A stretch of DNA of 8,576 nucleotides from Chloroflexota bacterium (GTDB lineage: Bacteria; Chloroflexota; Ktedonobacteria; Ktedonobacterales; Ktedonobacteraceae), in contig VBJK01000364.1 in NCBI GenBank assembly GCA_005879655.1, positions 1 to 8,576 on the forward strand, written 5' to 3'. Position numbers and translations under genes: made by a program. The notes under the pieces are model-generated. The model worked only from the letters and a program-made list of their open reading frames with translations, had not been told where the DNA came from and ran no database searches. Positions 1 through 6,504 of this stretch are shown one piece after another. Each line of letters begins with the position of its first letter. The stretch's first letter is position 1.

Positions 1-389
1 TTAAGAAGATCTTCTACACGCCGCGTTTTGAGTCGCTCAAGCACGTTGGCGCTCACGTACAGCGTCCACTCTGGGCCAGCACCAGCACAAAAAATCCGGC
101 TTACCGTGATGTCCTCTACGCCGAGGAGCTGATCGGACCGGACACTGTGGACACCATGCCGCTGGAGACCGTCCAGAATTTCCGCGATCATGGGCAAGTG
201 AGCACAACGATCGAAAACGATATTGCTGGCGCTCATGCGACCCTGGCGGCATTAGAAGAGATTGGCATTCACTACAATCAAGTCACGCAACAACTCCAGG
301 ACGAAGGCGTACAAAAGTTCGCGGACTCCTTCCATCAGTTGTTCAAAGGCATTGAGAGTAAAAAGGAAGCCATTCAGGCGGCACTTTAA
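1..389 (+). CDS. tal: Transaldolase, C-terminal part (5' end lies outside the window)
   Basis: Transaldolase moves a dihydroxyacetone unit from sedoheptulose-7-phosphate to glyceraldehyde-3-phosphate in the cytosolic non-oxidative pentose phosphate pathway. The frame is open from base 3 and gives about 128 C-terminal residues. The segment QRPLWASTSTKNP, followed by Y..V.YAEELIGPDTV and DTMPLETV, is typical of the long-form bacterial transaldolases found beside zwf and opcA. It continues through NFRDHG to a helical C-terminus rich in Glu, Gln and Lys, ending at TAA 387-389. The Schiff-base lysine (in the KIPAT-type segment of the family) would lie upstream of the window, so the catalytic centre cannot be checked here. 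No lesion is seen in the visible part. It is the first visible gene of the operon and is followed after 78 nt by zwf. Transketolase often precedes tal in this arrangement, but that is off the window. Confidence 0.93.
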   Translation, partial: KKIFYTPRFESLKHVGAHVQRPLWASTSTKNPAYRDVLYAEELIGPDTVDTMPLETVQNFRDHGQVSTTIENDIAGAHATLAALEEIGIHYNQVTQQLQDEGVQKFADSFHQLFKGIESKKEAIQAAL

Positions 390-412
390 CACGTTAATTC
401 GCTCAGCAGAGA

Positions 413-441
413 TGTAGCACCCTCTTAGTAAAGGTGCTACA
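413..441 (+). promoter_or_regulatory. Stem-loop between tal and zwf
   Basis: A perfect 9-bp inverted repeat, TGTAGCACC (413-421) and GGTGCTACA (433-441), encloses an 11-nt loop. It sits in the 78-nt tal-zwf gap and ends 12 nt before the zwf ribosome binding site. No T-run follows the stem, so it is not a classical Rho-independent terminator. It could be an mRNA processing or stability element that separates tal expression from zwf, a partial attenuator, or an operator dyad. The sequence shows the dyad; the function is inferred. Confidence 0.5.
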
Positions 442-453
442 CCTCATCTTGAA

Positions 454-460
454 TGAGGAG
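454..460 (+). promoter_or_regulatory. Ribosome binding site that sets the zwf start
   Basis: The purine-rich TGAGGAG at 454-460 lies 7 nt before the ATG at 468. An upstream in-frame ATG at 453 overlaps this Shine-Dalgarno sequence and has no site of its own, so 468 (MPQRSVVEA...) is the likely start. Confidence 0.75.
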
Positions 461-467
461 ATTACTT

Positions 468-1983
468 ATGCCTCAACGCAGCGTAGTCGAGGCTACTAAC
501 CCTCTTCGTGAGGGGCTACGCATCAAACAAAGCCCAGAACCGTGTGTCATGGTCATTTTCGGAGCCACCGGCGACCTGACACACCGTAAACTGCTACCAG
601 CGCTCTATAACTTGGCGCTAGAGCACCCACTGCCCGCAGGTTTCTCAGTCGTAGGTTTCGCACGACGGCCCTATACTGATGAAACATTTCGTCAGCAAGC
701 CCTTGACTCGATTAATGAATACTCGCGGCAAAAACCGGTTAACCCGCAGGTATGGGAGACCTTTGCCTCAGGTATCCATTACCTGCAATCCGATTTCCAC
801 AATCTAGCGGGCTATGAGAAACTGAACACTCTGCTCAACAAGCTCGACCAGGAACGGGGAACAAATGGAAACCGCATTTTCTATCTGTCAACCCCCCCTA
901 GCCAGTACGCTGAAATTATTCAGCAGATTGGCGCGGCGGGTCTGAATAGGAACCGCAAGGGCTGGACACGCATCATTATTGAAAAGCCATTTGGACATGA
1001 TCTCGCCTCAGCGCGTGAACTCAACCGTCAGGTCGGTAAAGTTTTCAAAGAAGATCAGATCTATCGTATCGACCACTATCTAGGGAAGGAGACCGTCCAG
1101 AATATCCTGGTCTTCCGTCTGGCAAACGGGATTTTTGAGCCGGTCTGGAACCGTCGCTACGTTGACCACGTACAAATAACAGTAGCGGAAAATTTGGGAC
1201 TCGAAGGTCGTGGTGGTTACTACGAAGAATCGGGGGCGATCCGTGACATGGTGCAGAACCATATGCTACAACTCTTGACGTTGGTCGCCATGGAACCACC
1301 AATTGCCTTTGACCCCAATGCGGTACGCGATGAGAAAGTGAAAGTGCTGCACGCCTTACAACCGTTAGTCGGTCGTGACGTAATGAATAACTCTATTCGT
1401 GCTCAGTATGGTCCTGGCTTTGTCGGTGGGCACCCGGTCCCTGCTTATCTGGAGGAACAAGGCGTTTCGCTCAATTCTACTACTGAGACATATGTAGCGC
1501 TCAAATTCTTTGTTGACAACTGGCGCTGGGCGGGCGTACCATTCTACTTACGAACAGGGAAACATTTGCCCAAACGTGTTAATGCTTTTCAAACGTAGTG
1601 AAACTCATGGACAGGTCGAGCCGAATGTGCTTACGCTGCGTATTCAGCCAGACGAGGGTATTTCGCTCAAATTTGGTGCAAAAGTACCAGGTACCGATAT
1701 GCAGATTCGCTCGGTGAATATGGACTTTTTCTATGGTTCGTCCTTTGTACGAGCGCAACCAGAGGCGTATGAACGCCTGATTCTTGACTGCATGCTTGGT
1801 GACTCTACGCTCTTTACTCGTCGCGACGAGGTTGAGGCAGCCTGGATGTTCATTCAGGGTATCCTGGACGAGTGGGCAAACGAAGATCGTTCTACCATTC
1901 ATACTTATGAATCGGGAACGTGGGGTCCACAAGCTGCTGATGAGTTCATCTGGCGCGATGGACACCGGTGGCGTCGCCCCTGA
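468..1983 (+). pseudogene. zwf: Glucose-6-phosphate 1-dehydrogenase, frameshifted by an internal deletion
   Basis: Zwf oxidises glucose-6-phosphate to 6-phosphogluconolactone with reduction of NADP+, the entry step of the oxidative pentose phosphate pathway. Counting from ATG 468, the first frame shows the Rossmann motif GATGDL (residues 32-37), EKPFG, the substrate-binding signature RIDHYLGKE (200-208), RDMVQNH with the presumed catalytic His265, and RTGKHLPKRV (362-371). It then runs into TAG at 1596-1598. The family sequence resumes in the +1 frame at about 1582 (MLFKRSETHGQ, EPNVLTLRIQPDEG, FFYGSSF, PEAYERLILDCMLGD) and ends normally (WGP..AD.F..RDGHRWRRP) at TGA 1981-1983. The family has about 12 residues of the type TEIA.QFKR.PH between KRV and LF, so one deletion of about 35 bp (length 2 mod 3) near 1581 explains both the loss and the frameshift. 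Repaired, the protein would be about 516 aa, the usual length. As read, a 376-aa product would lack the C-terminal beta-sheet and dimer region. Genuine mutation and assembly error cannot be separated from the sequence alone. Confidence 0.9.
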
Positions 1984-2063
1984 TCGCGTAAAACGAATAA
2001 AAAGAAAGAGTACACTGTTGTCCATGCGAACAGCGCCGTTCACAAAGATAAAGGGGTTTAGGA

Positions 2064-3209
2064 ATGACACAGGATATTACGAATCGTGCCAAGCCGAATA
2101 TACCCTGGGCAGGTAAAACAGTCCATATGGAACGGGTTGAGGAGGAGCTTTTTCGCCTCTGGCATATGTCGGCTGATAACATGCGTATCAGTCAGAACCT
2201 CCATGTGCGTACCAGCGTACTGAATTTCGTGATTTGTGCTCATGATATTCCATCAGCTCAGAAAGCAAGTGCTATTCTACGCAATTTATCCAGTACGCAT
2301 ATTGCACGCGTTACACTATTAATACTTGATACTAGCACAAATGCACCAACCGATGTGACGACATGGGTGACATTGCGCTCTTTCTCTATTATCTCGGATA
2401 TCATGCGTCATGCGTTTGAACAGATCACTGTACTGGTTAGCGGGCAAGCCGTTCATTCTGCCGCAAACATTATTCAACCTTTACTCAAACCTGACCTCCC
2501 TATCTATCTTTGGTGGCTGAGTGATCCCGTCAGTGAAAACGACCTGTTTCGGCGCATTGCTAGCGTCAGTAACAGGGTAATTGTTGACTCAAATGATTTC
2601 TCGGCCCCAGGACAGAGCATTGGCACGCTCTCATCTTTTGCGGAAAATTTTCCTGATTGTGCTGTTAGCGATCTCAACTGGGGTCATATCACGCCTTGGC
2701 GGCAACTGGTAGCCCAATTCTTTGATACCACTGAATTCCAACCATACCTGGCTGGTATTCATACCATCGAGGTTGAATACGCTGTCGCTCCACTCTCTGA
2801 ATCCGGCGGCGTTGCGCTCAATCCAACGCGTGCGTGGCTCATCGCGGCATGGTTAAAAACACGCCTCAGCTTGTTACCAAAGAGTAGCTCAGAGCAGGAT
2901 GCAGACAAAGTGAACATTTTTATTCGCCCACGCACACAGTCCGATATACAGCCTGGCTCATTGTGCCTGATACGGCTCACGAGCAGTCTTGATAACCATC
3001 AGGCTATCTTCACGATTGACCGGGGCGATGATGCAGAGCACGTGCTGACGCAGGTCGAACTACCACTGGCAAACCGCCCACAACGCGCAGTGAGCATGGC
3101 AACAACTCATGCTGTAAACGAATTGCTCCATGAAGAATTAGAAATCCTGGGGCATGATCATTCCTATGAAGATACGCTCCACGAGATGTACGCGCTATTT
3201 GCACGATAA
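2064..3209 (+). CDS. opcA: Glucose-6-phosphate dehydrogenase assembly protein OpcA
   Basis: OpcA promotes oligomerisation and activity of G6PDH and was characterised in cyanobacteria; homologues occur next to zwf in actinobacteria and some Chloroflexota. The 381-aa frame is intact. Segments expected of the family are RTSVLNFVI (about 49-57), LPIYLWWLSDP (145-155) with the aromatic-Ser-Asp-Pro core, and SDLNWGHITPWRQLVAQFFD (202-221). A second conserved domain follows, with an Arg/Gly-rich C-terminal part ending at TAA 3207-3209. The ATG at 2064 is preceded by AAAGGGG at about 2050-2056, a good Shine-Dalgarno site. It follows zwf by 80 nt and precedes pgl by 19 nt. If the upstream zwf is truly broken, this protein has lost its partner in this operon unless a second zwf exists elsewhere. 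The frame shows no sign of decay. Confidence 0.9.
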   Translation: MTQDITNRAKPNIPWAGKTVHMERVEEELFRLWHMSADNMRISQNLHVRTSVLNFVICAHDIPSAQKASAILRNLSSTHIARVTLLILDTSTNAPTDVTTWVTLRSFSIISDIMRHAFEQITVLVSGQAVHSAANIIQPLLKPDLPIYLWWLSDPVSENDLFRRIASVSNRVIVDSNDFSAPGQSIGTLSSFAENFPDCAVSDLNWGHITPWRQLVAQFFDTTEFQPYLAGIHTIEVEYAVAPLSESGGVALNPTRAWLIAAWLKTRLSLLPKSSSEQDADKVNIFIRPRTQSDIQPGSLCLIRLTSSLDNHQAIFTIDRGDDAEHVLTQVELPLANRPQRAVSMATTHAVNELLHEELEILGHDHSYEDTLHEMYALFAR

Positions 3210-3228
3210 CATGTAGAGGAAGCTTGTT

Positions 3229-3963
3229 ATGAAGATTGCTATTTTTCCTAATACAGAACTCCTGAGTCACGCAGCGGCTCGCTACGTCGTGCGCGTCGCC
3301 AACGAGTCCATTGCCACCCACGGACGTTTTACCTTTGCGCTCTCTGGTGGCAATACCCCGAAGCAATTATATAGTTTATTGAGTAACGAACCCTATCTCA
3401 GTCAGATCGCTTGGGCGCTAGTAGAAATCTTCTGGTCGGACGAACGCTGTGTACCACCAGAGAGTGAGGATAGCAATTTCCGTATGGCGCACGAAGTGCT
3501 GCTCAGCAGGGTACCCATTCCTACCAATCAGGTCCATCGCATGCCAGCTGATGCAGCGGATCGTGATGCAGCAGGGTATAATTATATACAAGAGATGCAG
3601 CGTGTCTTTGGTACGAGCGTTGTGCCCAGCTTCGATCTGCTACAACTCGGCATGGGACCAGAAGGGCATACCGCTTCGCTATTTCCGCATCAGGCTTCAC
3701 TGCACGAACAGAGTAGATTAGTGATGCCTGTCTCCGTACCCAAACCGCCGCCACCTCGTCTGACGTTCACGCCACCAGTGTTGAATGCAGCTGCTCATGT
3801 GCTCTTTCTGGTGACAGGAGTGGACAAGGCGGATGCCATTCACGCGGTGCTGGAGGGGCCGTCGCAGCCAGATGAGTATCCTGCACAACTGGTACAGCCA
3901 GCACGCGGCGATGTCACCTGGCTACTGGATGAAGCGGCAGCCTCAAAACTCAGTAAGCAGTAA
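3229..3963 (+). CDS. pgl: 6-phosphogluconolactonase (DevB/Pgl type)
   Basis: Pgl hydrolyses 6-phosphoglucono-delta-lactone to 6-phosphogluconate, the second step of the oxidative pentose phosphate pathway. The protein is 244 aa, the usual length of the glucosamine-6-phosphate isomerase-like Pgl family. Visible motifs are LSGGNTP (residues 38-44, phosphate-binding loop), FWSDERCVPPESEDSNF (68-84), and LGMGPEGHTASLFP (140-153) with the conserved His147. The C-terminal part has RLTFTPPVLNAA and LFLVTG.DKA. The start is ATG 3229 with AGAGGAAG at 3215-3222 as ribosome binding site. The gene lies 19 nt after opcA and 15 nt before rpe, consistent with co-transcription. Family members usually read MGPDGHTASLFP; Glu145 in place of Asp is conservative. 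The gene is intact. Confidence 0.93.
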   Translation: MKIAIFPNTELLSHAAARYVVRVANESIATHGRFTFALSGGNTPKQLYSLLSNEPYLSQIAWALVEIFWSDERCVPPESEDSNFRMAHEVLLSRVPIPTNQVHRMPADAADRDAAGYNYIQEMQRVFGTSVVPSFDLLQLGMGPEGHTASLFPHQASLHEQSRLVMPVSVPKPPPPRLTFTPPVLNAAAHVLFLVTGVDKADAIHAVLEGPSQPDEYPAQLVQPARGDVTWLLDEAAASKLSKQ

Positions 3964-3981
3964 AAGGGAAAGAAAAACTTG
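3963..3981 (+). promoter_or_regulatory. Ribosome binding site and TTG start codon of rpe
   Basis: The purine tract AAAGGGAAAG begins at the pgl stop codon and precedes the TTG at 3979-3981. No ATG or GTG gives the conserved N-terminus (MATIGLVPSILSADF), because the next in-frame ATG falls inside the conserved core. TTG is therefore the likely start, which suggests lower translation than for the neighbouring genes. Confidence 0.7.
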
Positions 3982-4644
3982 GCAACTATTGGACTTGTTC
4001 CTTCGATTCTCTCTGCCGATTTCACGCGCTTGGGCGAACAGGTGCGTGAGGCAGAAGCAGTAGGGGCACAACGTATTCAGATTGATGTCATGGATGGGCA
4101 TTTTGTTCCTAATATCACCATGGGACCAATGGTGGTTGAAGCCGTGCGTCGTACAACACGGCTACCGCTAGAAGCTCATCTCATGATTACTAATCCCCAG
4201 GATTACATCGAGACCTTCGCTAAGGCTGGTGCGGACGTAATCATCGTACACTACGAGGTTTGTCCTCACCTGCACCGTGTCATTCAGCGCATTAAAGCAG
4301 CGGGCGTACAGGCTGGCGTCGCTCTCAACCCTTCAACGCCCGTCTTTATGCTCAAAGATATGATCTCGGTGATCGATTTAGTGTTGATCATGACCATTAA
4401 TCCGGGCTTTGGCGGTCAGGAGTTGCTGCCAGAGACGCTGCCAAAGATCACTGAGGCGCGTGAGATGGTGCTTCAACGCGACCTGCAATGCGATATCGAG
4501 GTGGATGGCGGTATCCATTAAGCGACCGTGCCCCTTGTTGTGGAAGCCGGAGCGAATCTGCTCGTCTCTGGCTCTGGTGTGTACAACAAGAAAGAGAGTG
4601 TTGCTCAGGCCATGGAGCGGCTACGACGCGCTATTGCACGCTGA
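3979..4644 (+). pseudogene. rpe: Ribulose-phosphate 3-epimerase interrupted by an in-frame TAA
   Basis: Rpe interconverts ribulose-5-phosphate and xylulose-5-phosphate. The N-terminal 180 residues follow the TIM-barrel family: PSILSADF (8-15), DVMDGHFVPN (36-45), EAHLMI (65-70, metal-site His67), MTINPGFGGQ, and EVDGGIH with the catalytic Asp176. Codon 181 is TAA (4519-4521). The same frame then continues as recognisable family sequence (ATVPLVVEAGANLLVSGSGVY, then a terminal helix MERLRRAIAR) to TGA 4642-4644, giving 221 codons in total, the normal length. Without read-through the product lacks the last 40 residues, including SGSGVY (197-202), which forms part of the phosphate site, so it should be inactive. 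One base change from CAA, GAA, AAA or TTA would create this stop. A second oddity is Gln34 where the family usually has a metal-binding His two residues before Asp36. The first 3979-4521 part could still be translated as a truncated protein. Confidence 0.9.
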
Positions 4645-4652
4645 ATTTGTAG

Positions 4653-4675
4653 CGTAGTTGCGCAATTTATTGCGC
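4653..4675. repeat. Palindromic repeat, copy 1
   Basis: The conserved lead CGTAGTT is followed by a 16-nt hairpin at 4660-4675 made of GCGCAAT, two loop bases TT, and ATTGCGC. It lies 8 nt after the end of the rpe reading frame. It matches the reverse complement of copy 3 in 22 of 23 positions and copy 2 in 20 of 23. It belongs to a REP-like family whose other members lie within 100 nt. Confidence 0.75.
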
Positions 4676-4690
4676 TGTGCTCGCCATAAA

Positions 4691-4772
4691 CACCCGTAGC
4701 TGCACAATTTATTGTGCCTGCTTCTCTTTGTTTGTGACGCAGGCGCAATGAATTGCGCAACTACGGTAGGTG
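4691..4772. repeat. Inverted pair of palindromic repeats (copies 2 and 3), REP/BIME or MITE-like
   Basis: Copy 2 (core 4695-4721) and copy 3 (core 4739-4765) face each other, separated by 17 nt. Their 27-nt arms match in 23 positions. Outside the arms CACC/GGTG extends the symmetry to 4691-4772, with a 2-nt insertion in one arm. Each copy also has its own small palindrome: GCACAAT-TT-ATTGTGC at 4702-4717 and GCGCAAT-GA-ATTGCGC at 4743-4758. The element lies between the convergent rpe and MFS genes, where a large hairpin could act as a bidirectional terminator or mRNA 3' stabiliser, though no T-run follows either arm. The last 18 or so codons of the MFS frame lie within it. No transposase is present. 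Function is inferred. Confidence 0.7.
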
Positions 4773-6358
4773 TTCTGAGCGGGAGCAAACAAAAATGCTG
4801 CAACGATGCCGATAGTGGCAATCAGCAGTCCCACAGACCCAAAGGCAAGAGAGAAGTCCTTGCTTTGTTCCGCAATCAAACCAATCAGCGGAGTACTGAC
4901 TATCGTTGCTGGCGCAGCTAGAATTGCTGACAGTCCCTGAGCCACCCCAGAACCAAGACGCGCCTTCTTGCCAAATATCGCCGCCGTACTGAAAATAGCC
5001 GCATAGGGTAATGTCACCCCAAATGAGAAGATGATAACTCCAATAATTGCTAATGGTAGCGATATAATGGGTAGGGCTAGCATCCCTAGGCCGATAAAGG
5101 TCAATACAGTCCCCGCTCGCATGAACAAAGTAGGTCGGTGCCAGCGTGCCAGCAAGATACCTCCTAACGGTCGGAAGAAGATACCCAGGAATACTCCTAA
5201 TGAGCCAAGCGCGGCAGCTAACCCAAGCGGGACACCATAGCGACTGAGAAAATAAACAGTCAGCCAGGCTGTAATGGTATTTCCCAGGCCAAAGGTTCCC
5301 ATATTGGTAAACGCTAGCGACCAGATGACAGGTGAACGAATACCAGCTGCAAGATTATGCATTTGTGCCCTTGGGTCTACCTTCTCTTGACTGGGTTTGG
5401 GCATACAGCACCAGATTATTAAGGACAGAATACTCGGTATCACCGCGATCACTAATGCACCCTGCCAGCCCAAGGGACCCAACAATAATGGCGTGATAAA
5501 TATCCCAAGGCAAGTTCCCAGTTGTGCTGCTCCTCCATTGAGTCCCTGCCCGAATGCGGAGTATTCACCCAATTCAGCTGTGGCCTGTGAAGTAGCTACT
5601 AGTACAGCCCCAGAACCAAGACCAACTAGTGCACGACAACTAATCATCCAGCTGAAGTTTGGATAGAGAGGGAACAGAAATGTACCAGCAATTACTAGTA
5701 GTAGTGAACCCAGCATGGTTTTGCGTGCTCCATAGCGATCAGAGAGGACTCCACCTGGGATGGTTGTTAAGCTAAGCCCAAGAAACAGCAGCGTGGAAAA
5801 TAAACCCATTTCGGCTTTATTCACCTGTAAGATACTTTGTAACAATGGAATAAGGGAGCTGTAGTTAGAAAAATTGAAGCTTACTGCTATAGAGGCTAAA
5901 GTGATGGCAATGAGCTGCAATGTAGGACGAACTGACCGTGCTGCATGTTTTCTCAGCTTGGGTGTGTTGCCCTTGTGCACTATGCTCAAAGCCTCTGCAC
6001 GTTCCGGCGGGCTAACTGGCTCGACCAGTTGTGGGCCGTAGGGTTGCCCTATCTGTGTAACAGGCACCGCTTCATCTGGTGTGAGTGATAGTGGCGGTTG
6101 CTCCTGCACGACGACAAGCTCAGGCACCGCCGACACAAAGGCGTAGGGCGACCTGAATTGTCTGGCCGGTTTTTCATCCACTTGCTCGACCAACTCCGGC
6201 GACTTAAATTGCCGAGTGGCAGGCTTCTGGGATCTCCTTTTTGCAACTGGTGCTGACTGAAATTTCATTGAAGACCTTTTATTATATCGTTTTTGGCGAA
6301 TTTTTTTTGCTGTAGCAACCCCTCGCCTCATCGCGGTCTTTTTTTTTTGTCTGCTCAA
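4709..6358 (-). CDS. Major facilitator superfamily transporter with a basic N-terminal extension
   Basis: This is an integral membrane secondary transporter; the substrate is unknown. Counted from a TTG start at 6358 it has 549 aa. Residues 1-145 are hydrophilic and very rich in Lys, Arg, Pro and Gln. From about 147 to 524 there are around 12 hydrophobic segments typical of MFS. The loop 2-3 motif GGVLSDRYGARK is at 202-213, and RPLGGILLARWHRP (396-409) is the matching loop of the second half. The RPLGG loop and overall layout recall the nitrate/nitrite porter and CynX-like branches, but this is not enough to name a substrate. The extension holds an imperfect repeat (RQFKSPELV at 49-57, RQFRSPYAFVSAVPELV at 66-82). 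The start is uncertain: a good -10 element overlaps TTG 6358, while ATG 6268 (residue 31) has a clear ribosome binding site, giving 519 aa. The final residues (about 532-549) are encoded by the palindromic repeats and are unlikely to be ancestral. Confidence 0.85.
   Translation of the reverse strand: MSRQKKKTAMRRGVATAKKIRQKRYNKRSSMKFQSAPVAKRRSQKPATRQFKSPELVEQVDEKPARQFRSPYAFVSAVPELVVVQEQPPLSLTPDEAVPVTQIGQPYGPQLVEPVSPPERAEALSIVHKGNTPKLRKHAARSVRPTLQLIAITLASIAVSFNFSNYSSLIPLLQSILQVNKAEMGLFSTLLFLGLSLTTIPGGVLSDRYGARKTMLGSLLLVIAGTFLFPLYPNFSWMISCRALVGLGSGAVLVATSQATAELGEYSAFGQGLNGGAAQLGTCLGIFITPLLLGPLGWQGALVIAVIPSILSLIIWCCMPKPSQEKVDPRAQMHNLAAGIRSPVIWSLAFTNMGTFGLGNTITAWLTVYFLSRYGVPLGLAAALGSLGVFLGIFFRPLGGILLARWHRPTLFMRAGTVLTFIGLGMLALPIISLPLAIIGVIIFSFGVTLPYAAIFSTAAIFGKKARLGSGVAQGLSAILAAPATIVSTPLIGLIAEQSKDFSLAFGSVGLLIATIGIVAAFLFAPAQNTYRSCAIHCACVTNKEKQAQ
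6266..6280 (-). promoter_or_regulatory. Alternative MFS start, ATG with strong ribosome binding site
   Basis: On the - strand AAAAGG is followed by six bases and then ATG at 6268-6266 (MKFQSAP). This is a better initiation site than TTG 6358 (AGAGG with 5-nt spacing) or ATG 6331, which has no clear site. It would remove the 30 most basic residues. Confidence 0.5.
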
Positions 6359-6385
6359 TTATACCTCTAGTAAGAAAAAAAACAA
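6358..6385 (-). promoter_or_regulatory. Sigma70-type promoter candidate for the MFS gene
   Basis: On the - strand a -35 box TTGTTT (6385-6380), a 16-nt spacer and a perfect -10 box TATAAT (6363-6358) face the MFS gene. Transcription would begin at about 6352, inside the first codons of the longest MFS frame. If used, it would make the TTG start impossible and leave ATG 6331 or, better, ATG 6268. The surrounding tract is AT-rich, so chance resemblance is possible. Confidence 0.45.
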
Positions 6386-6400
6386 ATTCATTAGGAATTT

Positions 6401-6428
6401 TAGGGAGAAGCTGTAAGGCTTCTCCCTA
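6401..6428 (-). terminator. Hairpin between the hydrolase and MFS genes, possible terminator
   Basis: A perfect 11-bp stem, TAGGGAGAAGC (6401-6411) with GCTTCTCCCTA (6418-6428), has a 6-nt loop. It lies about 77 nt after the hydrolase stop codon and just upstream of the MFS promoter candidate. On the - strand the stem is followed by AAAATTCC, and a run of T occurs only some 15-20 nt later. This is not a textbook intrinsic terminator, but the position and strong stem fit one. The rest of the 146-nt gap (6359-6504) is AT-rich with nothing else recognisable. Confidence 0.5.
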
Positions 6429-6504
6429 TAAAACAGACTTTTTATTGATGACCTTTGTGAAAAGGTATACACATCTTTTCAAGAAAATCATGTATTAGAT
6501 GCTC

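Noticed and set aside
1560..1600. Programmed ribosomal frameshift in zwf
   Set aside because: No slippery heptamer with a downstream structure is evident, and about 12 conserved residues are missing, which a frameshift would not restore.
2023..2044. Near-palindrome GAACAGCGCCGTTC before opcA as an operator
   Set aside because: It is short and imperfect and occurs once; there is no second copy in the window to support a binding site.
1579..2070. 163-codon open frame on the - strand opposite zwf
   Set aside because: It is the antisense shadow of the conserved zwf C-terminus, has no recognisable protein features and crosses the intergenic gap.
4519..4521. Stop-codon recoding (selenocysteine or pyrrolysine) in rpe
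   Set aside because: The codon is TAA, not TGA or TAG, and the position is not catalytic in the family.
4653..4772. CRISPR array
   Set aside because: There are only three copies, one inverted, with unequal spacing (19 and 21 nt), internal palindromes, and no cas genes.
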